Part shown: piece by piece, positions 15,131 through 24,598 of the stretch
Layout of the letters: each line of letters begins with the position of its first letter
How positions within the stretch are numbered: position 1 is the first letter of the stretch
Assembly (NCBI RefSeq): GCF_000411295.1
Contig: NZ_KE150421.1
Coordinates: forward strand, 131,265-195,264
Source of the DNA: Paenisporosarcina sp. HGH0030
GTDB lineage: Bacteria > Bacillota > Bacilli > Bacillales_A > Planococcaceae
Length of the DNA stretch: 64,000 nt
Direction of reading: 5' to 3'
Translations under genes and position numbers: made by a program
The notes under the pieces: generated by a model
The model's database searches: none
Told to the model about the DNA's origin: nothing
The model's input: the letters and a program-made list of their open reading frames with translations, nothing else

Positions 15131-16249
15131 ATGAGAATTGGAGTGCCAACAGAAATAAAAAATAATGAAAACCGCGTAGCAATGACGCCTGCAGGTGTTG
15201 TTAACTTATCTGTTTTCGGTCATGAAGTATTTATCGAAGCAGGAGCTGGACTTGGTTCTGGATTTACAGATGAAGCTTACTCAGATGCAGGGGCAACAAT
15301 TGTTGCAACCGCAACAGAAGCTTGGTCTCAAGATATGGTCATGAAAGTAAAAGAACCAATCGCTTCTGAATATGGTTACTTCCGTGAAGGGTTAATCTTG
15401 TTCACTTACTTACATTTAGCACCTGAACCTGAATTGACTCAAGCTTTGGTCGATAATAAAGTAGTTGGAATTGCATACGAAACTGTTCAACTTCCAAACA
15501 ACTCATTGCCATTGTTAACACCAATGAGTGAAGTGGCTGGTCGCATGTCCACTCAAATTGGTGCACAATTCTTAGAGAAAATCCATGGTGGAATGGGAAT
15601 TTTACTAGGTGGAGTACCTGGTGTATCCCGTGGTAAAGTAACAATCATCGGTGGCGGTATTGCAGGAACAAACGCTGCACGTGTAGCTATAGGAATGGGC
15701 GCAGATGTGACAATCATCGATTTAAGTCCAGATCGCCTTCGCCAGCTGGAAGACTTATTCGGTCGTGATGTTCAAACATTAATCTCAAATCCATTCAACA
15801 TTGCGGAATCAGTTAAAGATTCTGATCTTGTAATTGGTGCTGTATTAATTCCTGGGGCAAAAGCTCCGAAACTTGTAACAGAAGAAATGATCAAATCAAT
15901 GAAACCTGGTTCAGTTGTAGTCGACATTGCTATTGACCAAGGCGGAATTTTTGAAAGCTCTGACCGTATTACAACGCATGACCAACCAACTTATGAAAAA
16001 CATGGTGTAGTTCATTACGCAGTTGCGAATATGCCGGGTGCAGTTCCACGTACATCGACAATGGCATTGACGAATGTAACAGTTCCTTATGCTGTTCAAA
16101 TTGCCAACAAAGGTTATGTACAAGCTAGTTTAGATAACAGTGCGCTTCTAAAGGGTATTAATACTCTTGAAGGACATGTAACTTATCAAGCAGTTGCTGA
16201 CGCACAAGGACTTCCATACGTTGCCGTTGAACAACTATTAAATAAATAA
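15131..16249 (+). CDS. ald: Alanine dehydrogenase
   Basis: A protein of 372 residues, the normal length for the hexameric cytoplasmic enzyme that converts L-alanine, NAD+ and water to pyruvate, ammonia and NADH. It has the family start [20 protein letters not shown] (substrate-binding Arg and nearby Lys), the KVKEP motif with catalytic Lys, and the NAD-binding [21 protein letters not shown]. It also has DIAIDQGG near residue 270 and the TTHDQPTY and [13 protein letters not shown] stretches. AGGAGG precedes the ATG. It is transcribed alone, with an intrinsic terminator downstream and the large inverted repeat upstream. It links alanine use to pyruvate supply. Confidence 0.97.
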   Translation: MRIGVPTEIKNNENRVAMTPAGVVNLSVFGHEVFIEAGAGLGSGFTDEAYSDAGATIVATATEAWSQDMVMKVKEPIASEYGYFREGLILFTYLHLAPEPELTQALVDNKVVGIAYETVQLPNNSLPLLTPMSEVAGRMSTQIGAQFLEKIHGGMGILLGGVPGVSRGKVTIIGGGIAGTNAARVAIGMGADVTIIDLSPDRLRQLEDLFGRDVQTLISNPFNIAESVKDSDLVIGAVLIPGAKAPKLVTEEMIKSMKPGSVVVDIAIDQGGIFESSDRITTHDQPTYEKHGVVHYAVANMPGAVPRTSTMALTNVTVPYAVQIANKGYVQASLDNSALLKGINTLEGHVTYQAVADAQGLPYVAVEQLLNK

Positions 16250-16253
16250 GATG

Positions 16254-16290
16254 AAGCCCCTTTTAGCTGCAAAGTGAGAAGGGGTTTTTT
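16254..16290 (+). terminator. Terminator of ald
   Basis: CCCCTT (16257-16262) pairs with AAGGGG (16279-16284), followed by TTTTTT. Confidence 0.75.
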
Positions 16291-16315
16291 GTAGGCTATG
16301 TTAATTGTTACTGTT

Positions 16316-16450
16316 GATATTCCGCAAAACAGCTACTCTTTCCTAGTGTGATGGCCGAGACTATTGTGCTCCTGCGATTACTCGTCGCAGTGATGCTCAT
16401 GGAAGGCGGCGAAATCATGTGCTCCCCCGGTTACTCGTCGGAAAGATATT
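16316..16450. repeat. Degenerate copy of the dispersed palindromic repeat
   Basis: It starts with the same 19 bases as the copy at 13717 (GATATTCCGCAAAACAGCT), then diverges (CTCCTGCGATTACTCGTCGC, CCCCGGTTACTCGTCGG). The right-hand arm of the palindrome is lost. The rest of the gap between ald and the peptidase, up to the terminator at 16552, holds nothing else I can interpret. Confidence 0.5.
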
Positions 16451-16551
16451 GGCCATTCGTCCAAATTGGAACAGAAATCAACAATATAGTTTACAGAGCC
16501 TTTGATAATAATGATTTATTGCAACACATCTATATAGTTGTTTCTTGATTT

Positions 16552-16604
16552 AAAACATAAAAGACCTGTATCGCTCCAAACGCGATACAGGTCTTTTATG
16601 TTTT
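16552..16604 (-). terminator. Long-stem terminator of the M24 peptidase gene
   Basis: A perfect 22-bp stem (16552-16573 with 16583-16604) surrounds a 9-nt loop just beyond the leftward gene. The arms contain AAAAGACC/GGTCTTTT, so it can act in both directions. Confidence 0.85.
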
Positions 16605-16614
16605 ATATAAGTAT

Positions 16615-17715
16615 TTATGCTGTCGGAATGATAACCAATTCTTTCGGATACTTCGTAAGGACTTCGACGCCATCTTTAGTGACAACAACATCATCTTCTA
16701 TACGAACGCCCGTAATATTCGGATCATAGATTCCAGGTTCAATTGTGAAGACCATGCCTTCGATCAATTCCATTTCATTATTTCCTGTTACAGAAGGGAA
16801 TTCATGTACAGAAATTCCTAGACCATGTCCGAGGCGATGGGTAAAGAATTCACCGTATCCTGCTTCCGTAATCACGTCACGTGCAATCTTATCTAAATCC
16901 ATCGCACGAACACCCGGTTTTACAGCATCCACTGCATCTTGCTCTGCTTTTCTTACAGTTTCATACACTTCTTTTTGAGCGTCAGATGGCTCGCCGAACG
17001 ATACCGTACGGGTAATATCTGAACAGTATCCTTTGTAAATGACGCCTAAATCAAACAGGACGAAATCACCTTTTTGAATTTTACGGTCACCTGGTTTACC
17101 GTGTGGTGACGCGGTTTTTGGACCACTCAATACCATCGTATCAAATGACATATGGGAAATTCCTTTTTTCTTCATTGCCAGTTCAATCGCTGTCAGAATT
17201 TCAAGCTCCGTTTTGCCTTCAGCAATTTCGCTGACACCCACTTCGATTGCATAATCTGCATAAGCTGCTGCTTGACGTAAGATTTCCAATTCTTTTTCAT
17301 CCTTGACCACTCGCATGGCATTCAACTGGTCGTCCAATCGCGCAAACGATGCTTGAGGGAACAGTTCCTGAAGTGCTTCCAAGCGTTCAACCGTCATATG
17401 CGATTTTTCAATGGCAAGTTGGGAGATTGTGATTCCTTTCTTTTCGATGGCTTCTTTTAATAGTTGCCAAGGATTGTCTGTATCCTGATGGCCTACAGTA
17501 TCAAAAGACCAACCTGCTGCTTTTGCGTCAGGCACTTCCATTTTAGGACAAATCATCAACGGTTCTGCATTTTGGAATACCACAACACCCAACAAACGTT
17601 CATGGGGATTGCTGTGGAAACCCGATACGTAAAAAACGTTGTCGGGTGTCGTAATAAATGCAGCGTCTATATTATTTTGTTTTAAATACGAAGAGATTTG
17701 ATTGATTTTGCTCAT
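16615..17715 (-). CDS. Xaa-Pro peptidase (M24B family)
   Basis: A protein of 366 residues. Residues 1-130 form the creatinase-type N-terminal domain (NNIDAAFITTPDNVFYVSGF); residues 135-366 are the pita-bread metallopeptidase. Metal ligands are visible in order: DFVLFDLGVIYKGYCSDITR (two Asp), HRLGHGLGISVHE (His), TIEPGIY (Glu), and GVRIEDDVVVT (Glu). It removes the N-terminal residue ahead of proline from peptides in the cytoplasm, using two metal ions, normally Mn or Co. The start ATG at 17715 has AAAGGAG just upstream on the minus strand. It is divergent from ytkL. It resembles B. subtilis YqhT/YkvY-type proteins; the exact orthologue is not settled. Confidence 0.92.
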   Translation of the reverse strand: MSKINQISSYLKQNNIDAAFITTPDNVFYVSGFHSNPHERLLGVVVFQNAEPLMICPKMEVPDAKAAGWSFDTVGHQDTDNPWQLLKEAIEKKGITISQLAIEKSHMTVERLEALQELFPQASFARLDDQLNAMRVVKDEKELEILRQAAAYADYAIEVGVSEIAEGKTELEILTAIELAMKKKGISHMSFDTMVLSGPKTASPHGKPGDRKIQKGDFVLFDLGVIYKGYCSDITRTVSFGEPSDAQKEVYETVRKAEQDAVDAVKPGVRAMDLDKIARDVITEAGYGEFFTHRLGHGLGISVHEFPSVTGNNEMELIEGMVFTIEPGIYDPNITGVRIEDDVVVTKDGVEVLTKYPKELVIIPTA

Positions 17716-17822
17716 ATAAGCACTCCTTTATAACTTTCTCTCCTCTAGCATATCAAAAAAAAGGAGATTCGACATTTTTATCGTATACTTATTAAATAGC
17801 AAAATAAAGGAGGTTCAAGCTT

Positions 17823-18503
17823 ATGTATGTATCATTTCACGGACATTCAGTTGTCAAAATAAAAACTGGTGATTATACGATATTGATTGACCCATTTATT
17901 ACAGGAAATGACTTGACTGATTTAATAGCAGAAAATGAAAAGCCAAATGTCATTTTATTGACGCACGGTCATAACGATCATGTAGGGGATGCGGTAGCGA
18001 TTGCAAAAGCGAATGACACGTTGGTTGTTGCTCCATTTGAACTTGCAGAGTATTTGTCTTGGCAAGGTGTGAAAACACATGCAATGCATATTGGAGGAGC
18101 AAGACAATTTGAATTCGGGAAAGTTAAATTTACTCAGGCATTCCATGGGTCATCCTATGAAACGGAAAATCAAGAAATTATTTATACCGGAATGCCAGCA
18201 GGAATTTTATTTATGGCTGAAGGGAAAACGATCTACCATGCAGGAGATACTGCATTATTTGGTGATATGAAATTGATTGGTGAAAGACATCCTATTGACT
18301 TGGCATTTTTACCAATAGGCGACAACTTCACGATGGGTATTGATGACGCAGCCTATGCGGTCGAGTTATTGAAACCAAAAGCTGTCGTGCCGATTCACTT
18401 TAATACGTTCCCGCCAATCAAACAAGATCCTCAACACTTTAAGGCAGCTGTCAAAGATGCCATGGTCCATATCCTGAATGCTGGGGACGGAGTAGAATTG
18501 TAA
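17823..18503 (+). CDS. ytkL: Metallo-beta-lactamase-fold hydrolase, UPF0173 family
   Basis: A protein of 226 residues. The zinc-binding HGHNDHVGD motif (H-x-H-x-D-H) is at about residues 52-60. Further ligands are in [17 protein letters not shown] (Asp) and [11 protein letters not shown] (His). AGGAGG precedes the ATG. The UPF0173 family members are cytoplasmic, binuclear-metal hydrolases with unproven substrate. It lies next to ytoI as in B. subtilis, which supports the orthology. Lacking the extra domains of RNase J or glyoxalase II, it is most like the small UlaG-type lactonase group. Confidence 0.92.
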   Translation: MYVSFHGHSVVKIKTGDYTILIDPFITGNDLTDLIAENEKPNVILLTHGHNDHVGDAVAIAKANDTLVVAPFELAEYLSWQGVKTHAMHIGGARQFEFGKVKFTQAFHGSSYETENQEIIYTGMPAGILFMAEGKTIYHAGDTALFGDMKLIGERHPIDLAFLPIGDNFTMGIDDAAYAVELLKPKAVVPIHFNTFPPIKQDPQHFKAAVKDAMVHILNAGDGVEL

Positions 18504-18609
18504 TCCAAAACACGGAAGTCACTGACTTCCTGTGTTTTTTTATTTAATTAAAAAGACGGCTTTGTGATACACTATGAACAGAACGATTGTTTGGGAAATA
18601 GGTGAATTC

Positions 18610-19917
18610 ATGGCTACAAAACACGAACAAATATTACAATATATTGAGTCTTTACCCGTGGGAGAAAAAATCTCAGTCAGACGAATAGCAAAAGAACTTC
18701 AGGTGAGTGAAGGTACTGCTTATCGTGCTATCAAAGAAGCTGAAACTCAGCGTTATGTCAGCACGATTGAGCGGGTTGGGACTATTCGTATTGAAAAGAA
18801 AAAGAAAGAAAATATCGAACGTCTGACTTTTGCGGAAGTTGTAAATATTGTGGATGGCCAAGTATTGGGTGGAAAGAATGGTCTGCATAAAACGCTGACC
18901 AAGTTTGTTATTGGTGCGATGCAATTAGAGGACATGATGCGATACACCGATGCAGGCAGTCTACTAATCGTCGGAAACCGGGCGAAAGCTCATTTTACTG
19001 CTTTGAAAGCAGGAGCGGCTGTATTGATAACGGGTGGATTTGAAGCCTCGGAGTCTTTGAAAAAAGTGGCGGACGAATTAGAATTGCCGATTATCTCCAC
19101 AAGCTATGACACATTTACAGTTGCCACGATGATTAATCGTGCCATTTATGATCAATTAATTAAAAAAGAAATTTTATTCATTGAAGATATTTATGTGCCG
19201 TTTCAGGAAACCGATTTCTTGCGTGTAACCGACGACGTGAAAGCGTATCATAACAAAAATGCACAAACAAGGCATGGAGGCTTTCCAGTGGTGGATGCCA
19301 ATCAAAAAAATGTTGGCATCGTTACAGCAAGAGACGTTATAGGGAAAAATTATGGTGAATCCATCGAAAAAGTCATGACAAAAAATCCAATCACAGTCAC
19401 GATGAAAACGAGTGTTGCTACTGCTGGGCATCGGATGATTTGGGAAGGCATCGACTTAATGCCGGTGGTCAATGATTCCGGCATTCTCGAAGGGGTTATC
19501 AGTCGCCAGGATGTCTTAAAAGCATTGCAGCTGGCGCAACGACAGCCGCAACATGGTGAAACGATTGATGATATTGTCAAAAATCAAATGAAAGTCCTTC
19601 AAGAAGATGAACTCGCAGTCGAGTTTACCGTGACGCCGCAAATGACGAATCAATTTGGGGCCATTTCATATGGGGCATTTACCACCCTGTTGGCTGAAGC
19701 GGGTAATTACGCGATGAAAAACAGAAAACGTGGAGATAGTGTAGCTGAGAACATGACGATTTATTTTATCAAACCTGTTCAGATGGATAGTGTGTTGACG
19801 GTACGTCCTCGAATATTGGACATGAGTCGGAAGTTTGTGAAAATGGAGTTTGATGTGTTCCATGGTACTCTTTTAGTCGGGAAGGCTATGATGATGTTCC
19901 AGTTGCTTGAAAGATAG
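18610..19917 (+). CDS. ytoI: DRTGG-CBS-hotdog protein YtoI
   Basis: A protein of 435 residues from the ATG at 18610 (AGGTGA upstream); a longer frame from 18574 has no site and B. subtilis YtoI is close to this length. Domains in order: winged helix (about 1-65, VRRIAKELQVSEGTAYRAIK), DRTGG domain (70-180), two CBS motifs (195-310, FPVVDANQKNVGIVTARDVI and LMPVVNDSGILEGVISRQDV), and a hotdog thioesterase-like domain (320-435). CBS pairs bind adenine nucleotides or cyclic dinucleotides, so it looks like a nucleotide-sensing regulator, possibly DNA-binding. Its ligand and target are unknown. Confidence 0.9.
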   Translation: MATKHEQILQYIESLPVGEKISVRRIAKELQVSEGTAYRAIKEAETQRYVSTIERVGTIRIEKKKKENIERLTFAEVVNIVDGQVLGGKNGLHKTLTKFVIGAMQLEDMMRYTDAGSLLIVGNRAKAHFTALKAGAAVLITGGFEASESLKKVADELELPIISTSYDTFTVATMINRAIYDQLIKKEILFIEDIYVPFQETDFLRVTDDVKAYHNKNAQTRHGGFPVVDANQKNVGIVTARDVIGKNYGESIEKVMTKNPITVTMKTSVATAGHRMIWEGIDLMPVVNDSGILEGVISRQDVLKALQLAQRQPQHGETIDDIVKNQMKVLQEDELAVEFTVTPQMTNQFGAISYGAFTTLLAEAGNYAMKNRKRGDSVAENMTIYFIKPVQMDSVLTVRPRILDMSRKFVKMEFDVFHGTLLVGKAMMMFQLLER

Positions 19918-19942
19918 GGTCAAACCTCAGAATGGCAATAAA

Positions 19943-19975
19943 AAAAGTGATGCTGGACAGCATCACTTTTTGTTC
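19943..19975. terminator. Bidirectional terminator between ytoI and ytpI
   Basis: AAAAGTGATGCTG (19943-19955) pairs with CAGCATCACTTTT (19958-19970) with a 2-nt centre. T runs flank it on both strands. The ytpI stop codon is inside the right arm. Confidence 0.85.
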
Positions 19976-20271
19976 AAATTAAATTCTTCTTCTACAAATT
20001 GACCGTAATGTTTGGCCACACGATAATAATTAACCATGGTGAACAAACCAATAACAATAAATAACCCTGAGATAACATACGTTAATGTTGTGGGAAATAA
20101 GAATAATTGGTTAAGACCAAAGAAAAATAACAAGCTACCAAGTGCTATTAAAGCACGATTCGAATACCACTTTTTGGCAATCGGTAACTCACTGCGAAAT
20201 TGCTTCGTTTTAAAATAAAAATAAAACGCAAATGAAATTACAATCAGAAATATAAATACAGCATTTATCAT
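19963..20271 (-). CDS. ytpI: YtpI-like membrane protein
   Basis: A protein of 102 residues from the ATG at 20271; AGGAGG is 6 nt upstream on the minus strand, whereas the longer frame to 20367 lacks a site. Three hydrophobic segments lie at about residues 2-18, 40-58 and 64-82 (AVFIFLIVISFAFYFYF, ALIALGSLLFFFGLNQLFLF, YVISGLFIVIGLFTMVNYY), with a charged end. The family is found in Bacillales beside nrnA and its function is unknown. The divergent start region lies only about 95 nt from nrnA. Confidence 0.85.
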   Translation of the reverse strand: MINAVFIFLIVISFAFYFYFKTKQFRSELPIAKKWYSNRALIALGSLLFFFGLNQLFLFPTTLTYVISGLFIVIGLFTMVNYYRVAKHYGQFVEEEFNLNKK

Positions 20272-20365
20272 CGTAAACCTCCTGTTATTAAATGAAACTG
20301 TCATTATTGTATCGACATTTTTACAGAATTGCGAATGGTATTCACGAAAGGTCGGAGGGAAAATC

Positions 20366-21301
20366 ATGAAACGTCAAATCATTGACACAATATCGGCTTA
20401 CGAAACAATCATTATTCATCGGCACGTTAGACCAGATCCCGATGCTTACGGATCTTCAGTTGGCTTAAAAGAAATTCTCAAAGCAAGTTACCCTGACAAG
20501 AAGGTGTATGTTACAGGGGAACATGATGAAACATTAAGCTTTCTTGCCGAGCCTGACCAAGTGAGTGATGCCCAATTTGAAGGTGCACTTATTATCGTAA
20601 CAGATACAGCAAATACAGAACGAATTGATGATCAACGATACCTATCGGGTGCTTTTCTAATCAAAATCGATCATCACCCGAATGATGATGCCTACGGTGA
20701 TTTATTATGGGTCAATACGCAAGCAAGTTCTGCAAGTGAAATGATTTATGATCTTTACGAAGAAGGCAAGACTAGTGCAAATTGGCAAATGTCTGATGCA
20801 GCCGCACGTGTTCTATTTGCAGGAATCGTCGGAGATACCGGACGATTTATGTTCTCAAGTACAAGTCAAAAGACTTTTGACACGGCAGGCGAATTAATCA
20901 AATATAATTTTGATCGTACTGAATTATTTAATGGCATGTACGAAGTGGAACGTAATCTATTGCATTTACAAGGTCATATTTACCAGCACTTCGTCATGAA
21001 TGACAACGGGGCGGCTTACGTTAAACTACCGCTTGAAACGTTGAAAGAATTCGGTGTGACTGCAAGCGAAACATCGTTACTTGTCGGTTCTCTTGGCAAC
21101 GTAAAAGGAATTAAAGCGTGGATAATATTCATCGAAGAAGAGGATCAAATTCGAGTGCGACTTCGCTCTAAAGGTCCTATAATCAATGAATTGGCCAAGC
21201 AGTATGGTGGCGGTGGGCATCCGCTTGCTGCAGGAGCATCAATCTATTCCTGGAAAGATGCTGATGAAGTAATTGCTAAACTAAACAAATTATGTGAGTA
21301 A
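20366..21301 (+). CDS. nrnA: Bifunctional oligoribonuclease and PAP phosphatase NrnA
   Basis: A protein of 311 residues of the DHH/DHHA1 family. The N-terminal phosphoesterase domain shows HRHVRPDPDAYGSSVGL (metal ligands), VTDTANTERID and the DHH motif in KIDHHPNDDAYG. The C-terminal DHHA1 domain ends with YGGGGHPLAAG. It degrades 2-5 nt RNA fragments to mononucleotides and removes the 3' phosphate of PAP, needing Mn. GGAGGG is just before the ATG. It stands in the conserved ytpI-nrnA-dnaE order, but the ytrH and ytrI genes found between nrnA and dnaE in B. subtilis are missing. Confidence 0.95.
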   Translation: MKRQIIDTISAYETIIIHRHVRPDPDAYGSSVGLKEILKASYPDKKVYVTGEHDETLSFLAEPDQVSDAQFEGALIIVTDTANTERIDDQRYLSGAFLIKIDHHPNDDAYGDLLWVNTQASSASEMIYDLYEEGKTSANWQMSDAAARVLFAGIVGDTGRFMFSSTSQKTFDTAGELIKYNFDRTELFNGMYEVERNLLHLQGHIYQHFVMNDNGAAYVKLPLETLKEFGVTASETSLLVGSLGNVKGIKAWIIFIEEEDQIRVRLRSKGPIINELAKQYGGGGHPLAAGASIYSWKDADEVIAKLNKLCE

Positions 21302-21321
21302 GTTGAAAGGGGGAAGGACCA

Positions 21322-24300
21322 ATGTACCCAGTGTATCCACAAGTAGGGACATCTGCAGATTTACTTAATAGCACGATTCGCTTGGAAGCATTGATTCCTT
21401 TCCTTCAAAAACAACAGGCGACTTCGGTAGCCATTACCAATAGACGGTTATATGGTGTGATGCCGTTTTATCAAGCTGTCAAGAAAGCCGGTTTACATCC
21501 AGTAATCGGTTTAACTTGTCTTATTGAACTGACTGACGAGACACTTGTTGAAGTCCAACTGTATGCCAAGACCAACCTGGGCTATCAGAACTTATTGAAA
21601 ATCAGTAGCGCACTAGAAGTCAAAGCACTTTCTGCACTGCCATTAAAATGGCTCCGTGCTTATAAAGAAGACTGTTTTGTAGTTGTACCGCTTTCCAAAA
21701 TCGCAGTGCTAGAAACAGTTGAATCCATATTGGATGCCTTAAAGGATTGCTTAGGTTCTGGTCTGCTGGTTGGAATAGAACGACCAGGTGGACGTATTGC
21801 TGAAAGTGAAAATGAAATGGTTGGAAATTGTATCGAAAGACAAATCCCATTAATTGCAACTCATCAGGCAAATTATGTTTCTCAAAGTGATGCCTTTGCG
21901 TATGAAGTGGCTCAAGCCATTGCGAACGGTGTGAAGCTTAGTGACGCACAGCGAGTGAAACCAAAGCACGAGCATCACTATTTGCCAACTCGAGAACAAT
22001 GGATTGAATGGTTTGCCGATCAGCCAGAGTGGCTGGAAGAAGCAGAACGACTACTAAAAAGCTGTTTTGTTGAAATTGTCACTGATCAATACCATATGCC
22101 AAAATTCCCGGTACCTGAAAATGTGTCGACACATGATGTTTTGCGTGAAAAATGTATGACCGGCCTTAGTCAGCGCTTGGCAACATTTGATGAGTCATAT
22201 AAAGAGCGTCTCGAAATGGAACTGAATGTAATTAATCAAATGGGCTATGCAGATTATTTTTTAATTGTGGCAGACTTTATGGAGTATGCGAAAAACAATC
22301 AAATATTGACTGGTCCCGGTCGTGGATCTTCTGCTAGTTCCCTCGTTGCGTATTCGTTATTTATTACACACGTCGATCCTCTTCAATTCGGCTTATTATT
22401 TGAACGTTTCCTGAATCCTGAACGAATCACAATGCCGGACATTGATATCGATTTTGCCGATCACCGAAGACATGAAGTCATCCAGTATGTTGCTGAAAAA
22501 TATGGACATACCCACGTGGCCCAAATTGTAACATATGGAACTTTGTCGGCAAAAGCAGCTGCTAGAGACGTGGCACGTGTCTTTGGATTTGATAGTTCTG
22601 TTCTAGAGATGATATCCAAACAACTGCCGAATAAACCCGGCATTTCATTTGAAGAGGCAGTGAACAGCGCTGAAAACCTGAAAAAATGGATTGACATGGA
22701 CCGTACACATCAAAAATGGTTTGACACCGTTAAGGAGCTCGAAGGCTTGCCTAGAAACGCATCAACTCATGCGGCAGGAGTTGTCTTATCACCTGTTCCA
22801 TTGGTAGAGCTACTGCCGATTGAAGCAGGACAAGACGGCATTTATTTAACCCAATGGCCAATGAAAGAAGTGGAACAGAGTGGGTTGCTTAAAATGGATT
22901 TTCTCGGATTAAGAAACTTAACCATTTTAGAGAGAATCCGTACCATGATCTGGTTCGATCAACATAAGTGGCTTGATTTCGAAAAAATCCCGCTTCATCA
23001 CGAAGGAACGTTCAAGCTCCTTCAACAGGGGGATACGACCGGGGTTTTCCAATTGGAATCAGATGGAATGAGACAAGCCCTCCGTGATATCCGGCCGACT
23101 CATTTCCTGGATATTGTGGCAGTCAACGCCCTGTATCGTCCAGGTCCAATGGATAATATTCCAACGTATAAACGCAGAAAACACCGGGAAGAGAAGACGA
23201 CATATGTCCACCCGATGCTTGAGCCAATATTGAAAGAAACGCATGGCGTAATTGTTTACCAGGAACAGATCATGCAAATTTCTTCTAAAATGGCTGGATT
23301 TACATTTGGCGAATCCGATATTTTAAGACGTGCAGTAAGTAAGAAAAATCGACAAGTATTGGATGAGCAGCGCCAACAGTTTGTAGAACGGGCACAGAAA
23401 AATCAATTTACTGAGCGAGAAGCAAATGAAGTGTATGATCTGATTGTCAGATTTGCAGATTATGGATTTCCGAAAAGTCATGCAGTAGCCTATAGCATGA
23501 TTTCCTATCAGATGGCCTATTTAAAAGTTCAATATCCTGCTTACTTTTACGCATCGTTATTGACAGCATCAATGGGTAACCATGAAAAAATCATGCGCCT
23601 GATTCAAGAAGTCAAACAGCATAATATTGCCTTACTTCCTCCGTCCATACATAGAAGCGGGTTGACGTTCCAAGTAGAAAATGGTGCGATTCGATTTGGA
23701 TTGTCTGCAGTTAAAGGAGTTTCCAATATCTTTTTACGGGACTTGTTGCAAAAACGAAAACAAGCGCATCCACTGTGGCAAGACATTTTCGAACTTGCCG
23801 TCAGTTTATCGGCAGAGCAGTTTTCACGTAAACAAATAGAGCCTTTAATTAAAGCGGGTGCTCTTGATGGCTTCGGTCAAGATCGAGCGACACTGCTTGC
23901 AACTCTTGATGCGGCAGTACAATACGCGGAACTCGTCAGACCGAAAGCAGAACAGGATTTATTTGATGGAGACGTCACGACATTCGGAAAGCCCAAGTAT
24001 GTGAAAAACTCGGACATGCCGGAAATGCTGAAACTTCAGTTTGAAAGGGAAACGCTTGGATTGTATATGTCCAATCACCCGGTAGAAAGATTGAAAAAAG
24101 AAATGACCATTAATGCAACTCCAATTCAAGAAATCAAATATGCACGTAATGGTCGGGCGGTGGTCATTGTCGGCATGATTGAAGAAATCCGTAGAATTCG
24201 CACCAAAAAAGGTGAGTCTATGGCATTTGTAACCGTGCAGGATGAGACGTCAGATATTTCATGTACGGTATTTCCGAAAGACTATGCTTCTCACAATCTT

Positions 24301-24402
24301 GTCATTAAAGAACAGCATGTTTTAGAAATCGAAGGCACTGTGGAATGGCGGCAAGGTAAGCCACAAATCATTGTGAAAAATATGCAAACGCTGTCGAAAT
24401 GA
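21322..24402 (+). CDS. dnaE: DNA polymerase III alpha subunit DnaE
   Basis: A protein of 1026 residues, the PolC-independent C-family polymerase that extends RNA primers before hand-over to PolC. Catalytic acids are in the PDIDIDF motif at about residues 372-378, with GRGSSASSLVAY before it and the helix-hairpin-helix region after about residue 740. A C-terminal OB domain starts near 935 (VVIVGMIEEIRRIRTKKGES). The N-terminal PHP domain has lost its metal-binding His residues (it begins YPQVGTSADLL where active PHP domains have HxHxxYS). The ATG at 21322 has GGGGGAAGG upstream, 20 nt after nrnA, suggesting co-transcription. Confidence 0.97.
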   Translation: MYPVYPQVGTSADLLNSTIRLEALIPFLQKQQATSVAITNRRLYGVMPFYQAVKKAGLHPVIGLTCLIELTDETLVEVQLYAKTNLGYQNLLKISSALEVKALSALPLKWLRAYKEDCFVVVPLSKIAVLETVESILDALKDCLGSGLLVGIERPGGRIAESENEMVGNCIERQIPLIATHQANYVSQSDAFAYEVAQAIANGVKLSDAQRVKPKHEHHYLPTREQWIEWFADQPEWLEEAERLLKSCFVEIVTDQYHMPKFPVPENVSTHDVLREKCMTGLSQRLATFDESYKERLEMELNVINQMGYADYFLIVADFMEYAKNNQILTGPGRGSSASSLVAYSLFITHVDPLQFGLLFERFLNPERITMPDIDIDFADHRRHEVIQYVAEKYGHTHVAQIVTYGTLSAKAAARDVARVFGFDSSVLEMISKQLPNKPGISFEEAVNSAENLKKWIDMDRTHQKWFDTVKELEGLPRNASTHAAGVVLSPVPLVELLPIEAGQDGIYLTQWPMKEVEQSGLLKMDFLGLRNLTILERIRTMIWFDQHKWLDFEKIPLHHEGTFKLLQQGDTTGVFQLESDGMRQALRDIRPTHFLDIVAVNALYRPGPMDNIPTYKRRKHREEKTTYVHPMLEPILKETHGVIVYQEQIMQISSKMAGFTFGESDILRRAVSKKNRQVLDEQRQQFVERAQKNQFTEREANEVYDLIVRFADYGFPKSHAVAYSMISYQMAYLKVQYPAYFYASLLTASMGNHEKIMRLIQEVKQHNIALLPPSIHRSGLTFQVENGAIRFGLSAVKGVSNIFLRDLLQKRKQAHPLWQDIFELAVSLSAEQFSRKQIEPLIKAGALDGFGQDRATLLATLDAAVQYAELVRPKAEQDLFDGDVTTFGKPKYVKNSDMPEMLKLQFERETLGLYMSNHPVERLKKEMTINATPIQEIKYARNGRAVVIVGMIEEIRRIRTKKGESMAFVTVQDETSDISCTVFPKDYASHNLVIKEQHVLEIEGTVEWRQGKPQIIVKNMQTLSK

Positions 24403-24434
24403 CGACCTAACGTTAATCCTTTAGGTCGTTTTTT
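24402..24434 (+). terminator. Terminator of dnaE
   Basis: ACGACCTAA (24402-24410) pairs perfectly with TTAGGTCGT (24421-24429), followed by TTTTT. Confidence 0.85.
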
Positions 24435-24514
24435 GCGTTTATTCTGTAGATTTTTCTAAATCACTCATGCTTAAACATTTTGATTATTCCGGAATGTGAT
24501 TTTTGAATTTGCCA

Positions 24515-24568
24515 TTGCATGGATGACAATTTTTTTGTATGATAGGTTCATTGAGTGGTCAGACCACT
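24515..24568 (+). promoter_or_regulatory. Promoter with FadR-type operator for the gntR-accD-accA operon
   Basis: TTGCAT (24515-24520) and TATGAT (24538-24543) are 17 nt apart. A perfect palindrome AGTGGTC-A-GACCACT (24554-24568), containing TGGTNNNACCA, covers the expected transcription start. TGGTNNNACCA is the core of FadR-subfamily GntR operators, and the downstream gene encodes such a regulator, so autorepression is likely. Confidence 0.7.
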
Positions 24569-24598
24569 TTGAAAATTATGGAAGGTCGAGGGCGTTTT

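Noticed and set aside
15402-15644. Antisense frames inside ald and many other core genes
   Set aside because: These are shadows of well-conserved genes on the opposite strand, without ribosome binding sites.
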